The position numbers and the translations under genes were made by a program. Source: an uncultured Oligoflexia bacterium (lineage in GTDB: Bacteria > Bdellovibrionota > Bacteriovoracia > Bacteriovoracales > Bacteriovoracaceae). From it: 64,000 nucleotides of DNA. Within the stretch, counting starts at the first letter, position 1. The number at the start of each line of letters is the position of its first letter. Shown here one piece after another: positions 63,217 to 64,000 of this stretch. A model generated the notes under the pieces. The model was not told where the DNA came from. It searched no databases and saw only the letters and a list, made by a program, of their open reading frames with translations. Location of the stretch: assembly GCA_913058265.1 (NCBI GenBank), contig CAJXPQ010000010.1, positions 45,869-109,868 on the forward strand, read 5' to 3'.

Positions 63217-63222
63217 ATTATA
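63217..63222 (-). promoter_or_regulatory. -10 box of the basic secreted protein gene
   Basis: TATAAT on the minus strand, 5 nt before the ATG at 63211, as in the other leaderless candidates. The -35 region is weak. The remaining gap to 63326 shows nothing else. Confidence 0.35.
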
Positions 63223-63326
63223 AGTGTATAAATACTTAAAGAAGGATCTTTTGAGCTAAGTTATGGAATTATAGAGTATTGGATAACATTCTTGAGTGTC
63301 TTTGTGCCTAGAAAAGCGGGCAATTC

Positions 63327-63619
63327 TTAAGCCTGGTTTTTGCTATGTTGAAGGCATTTATCACCTTCGTTAGTATATCTTCCATTTGTTTGGTTATAAA
63401 TTAAATTAGTGCAGATGCTTTCTGGTTTATGGGGAATGGGATTGCAATATTTTTTCTGTTGATTAATGTCAGAATACTTAAAAATTCATTTTCAGTTTCA
63501 CGTTCAGTGAGTGAAATGCCATTAATGTAGAATAGATTCAATGCACTCTCGCTATCACAACGAGCAATTAAATTTCTAGATGAGATTATAATAATAAAGA
63601 TTAATACAATTTGCTTCAT
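63327..63619 (-). pseudogene. Frameshifted secreted protein gene
   Basis: The frame starting at 63619 begins with a signal peptide and LNLFYINGISLTE and would stop at 63401 after 72 residues. From about 63455 another frame continues as well-formed protein: KYSDINQQKKYCNPIPHK...ICTNLIYNQTNGRYTNEGDKC, ending at TAA 63327-63329. A one-base slip in the T-run near GAATTTTTAAG would join the two into one about 95-residue secreted protein with several cysteines. A longer ancestor with an internal deletion is also possible. The ATG has AGAGG upstream. Confidence 0.5.
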
Positions 63620-63633
63620 CGTTACCTCTTCTT

Positions 63634-64000
63634 TTATTTACGTCGAAAATAACATGCTATTTTAGCTGATTTTTCCGTTGTATAAATTTGACCTCCCAGG
63701 TTTTGGGAGATAGCGCCTTCAGCATTTTTTCTGGACCAAGAGTTATATATTTGCTCGTGGAGTTTTTTTCTTATTATTCTTCCTAGTTTAAATTGCTTCT
63801 TCATATGATTAACAAGCTTTTCCTTAGATGGGTTTGTTCCTTTGAAATTTTCTATTTTTTCATTGTAAAGAGCGTTTAAACAATCTAGTGCCAAGAATTT
63901 TTGCCTAGAATTTCTAATCGATTCATCTCTATTATGAATGTACCGAAATGACTCCCTAGCATAGAATGCATATTGTCTCATTGCATCCCTGTATTCTTCT
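63634..64000 (-). CDS. Protein of unknown function, 5' end outside the window
   Basis: The frame is open to the right edge; the ATG at 63981 could be internal, because six further sense codons precede it. The visible 122 residues are helical and basic (RQKFLALDCLNALYNEKIENF, QFKLGRIIRKKLHEQIYNSWSRK), ending ACYFRRK. No motif recognised. It lies 14 bases upstream of the frameshifted secreted gene in the same direction. Confidence 0.6.
   Translation of the reverse strand, partial: EEYRDAMRQYAFYARESFRYIHNRDESIRNSRQKFLALDCLNALYNEKIENFKGTNPSKEKLVNHMKKQFKLGRIIRKKLHEQIYNSWSRKNAEGAISQNLGGQIYTTEKSAKIACYFRRK

Noticed and set aside
1..64000. CRISPR arrays, tRNA or rRNA genes, prophage, insertion sequences, attachment sites
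   Set aside because: No regularly spaced repeats, cloverleaf with CCA-end pattern, transposase, integrase or structural phage genes were seen on reading the intergenic regions.

Overview
The window is AT-rich, densely coded bacterial DNA. The gene content (a Bdellovibrio-type bacterial histone, alternative complex III, a menaquinone locus, PilZ and single-domain response regulator proteins, many secreted proteins of unknown function) suggests a member of the Bdellovibrionota, most likely a marine Bacteriovoracaceae/Halobacteriovorax-like predator. This placement is an inference from family content and base composition. No rRNA, tRNA, CRISPR array, insertion sequence or prophage was seen.

Layout. 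1-1920: 3' part of a large protein of unknown function. 1927-10212: a divergent menaquinone locus, with aroF-ubiE-polyprenyl synthase on the minus strand and overlapping menF-D-H-A-C-E on the plus strand. 10213-15853: a response regulator, a PilZ protein, an unannotated 35-residue basic protein, a histidine kinase, TatD, TcdA and TruC-like RNA/DNA enzymes, and an outer-membrane protein. 15906-18496: secreted proteins, including a permuted-papain hydrolase, and hemJ. 18491-23929: the 2-oxoglutarate dehydrogenase operon sucA-sucB-lpd. 24121-28756: small secreted proteins, a receiver protein, urocanase and a decayed beta-barrel gene. 28764-32982: ampG, a two-subunit fumarase and a decayed membrane histidine kinase. 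33053-39819: a U32 protein, two tandem paralogous secreted proteins and a JmjC ribosomal oxygenase. 40097-47268: the complete alternative complex III operon actA-F. 47322-53500: RapA, MsrB/MsrA, a hydroxyacid dehydrogenase and the histone. 53514-58975: a TauE-type permease and a three-gene GNAT/LuxE/LuxC-ligase cluster without luciferase. 58981-64000: surface and membrane proteins, aldolase, a small PilZ protein and decaying secreted genes.

How it fits together. sucAB-lpd and fumarase are TCA-cycle enzymes. The men locus makes the quinone whose quinol the Act complex oxidises, passing electrons to cytochrome c or an oxidase. No oxidase genes are in the window.

Most notable points: (1) a luciferase-free reductive acyl-activation cluster (54350-58975) in which a LuxC reductase is fused to an adenylating ligase next to LuxE and a GNAT enzyme; (2) a histone-fold protein; (3) at least nine genes without a Shine-Dalgarno whose -10 box lies 5-9 nt before the start codon, implying frequent leaderless mRNAs; (4) three decaying genes and a tandem pair of novel secreted proteins.
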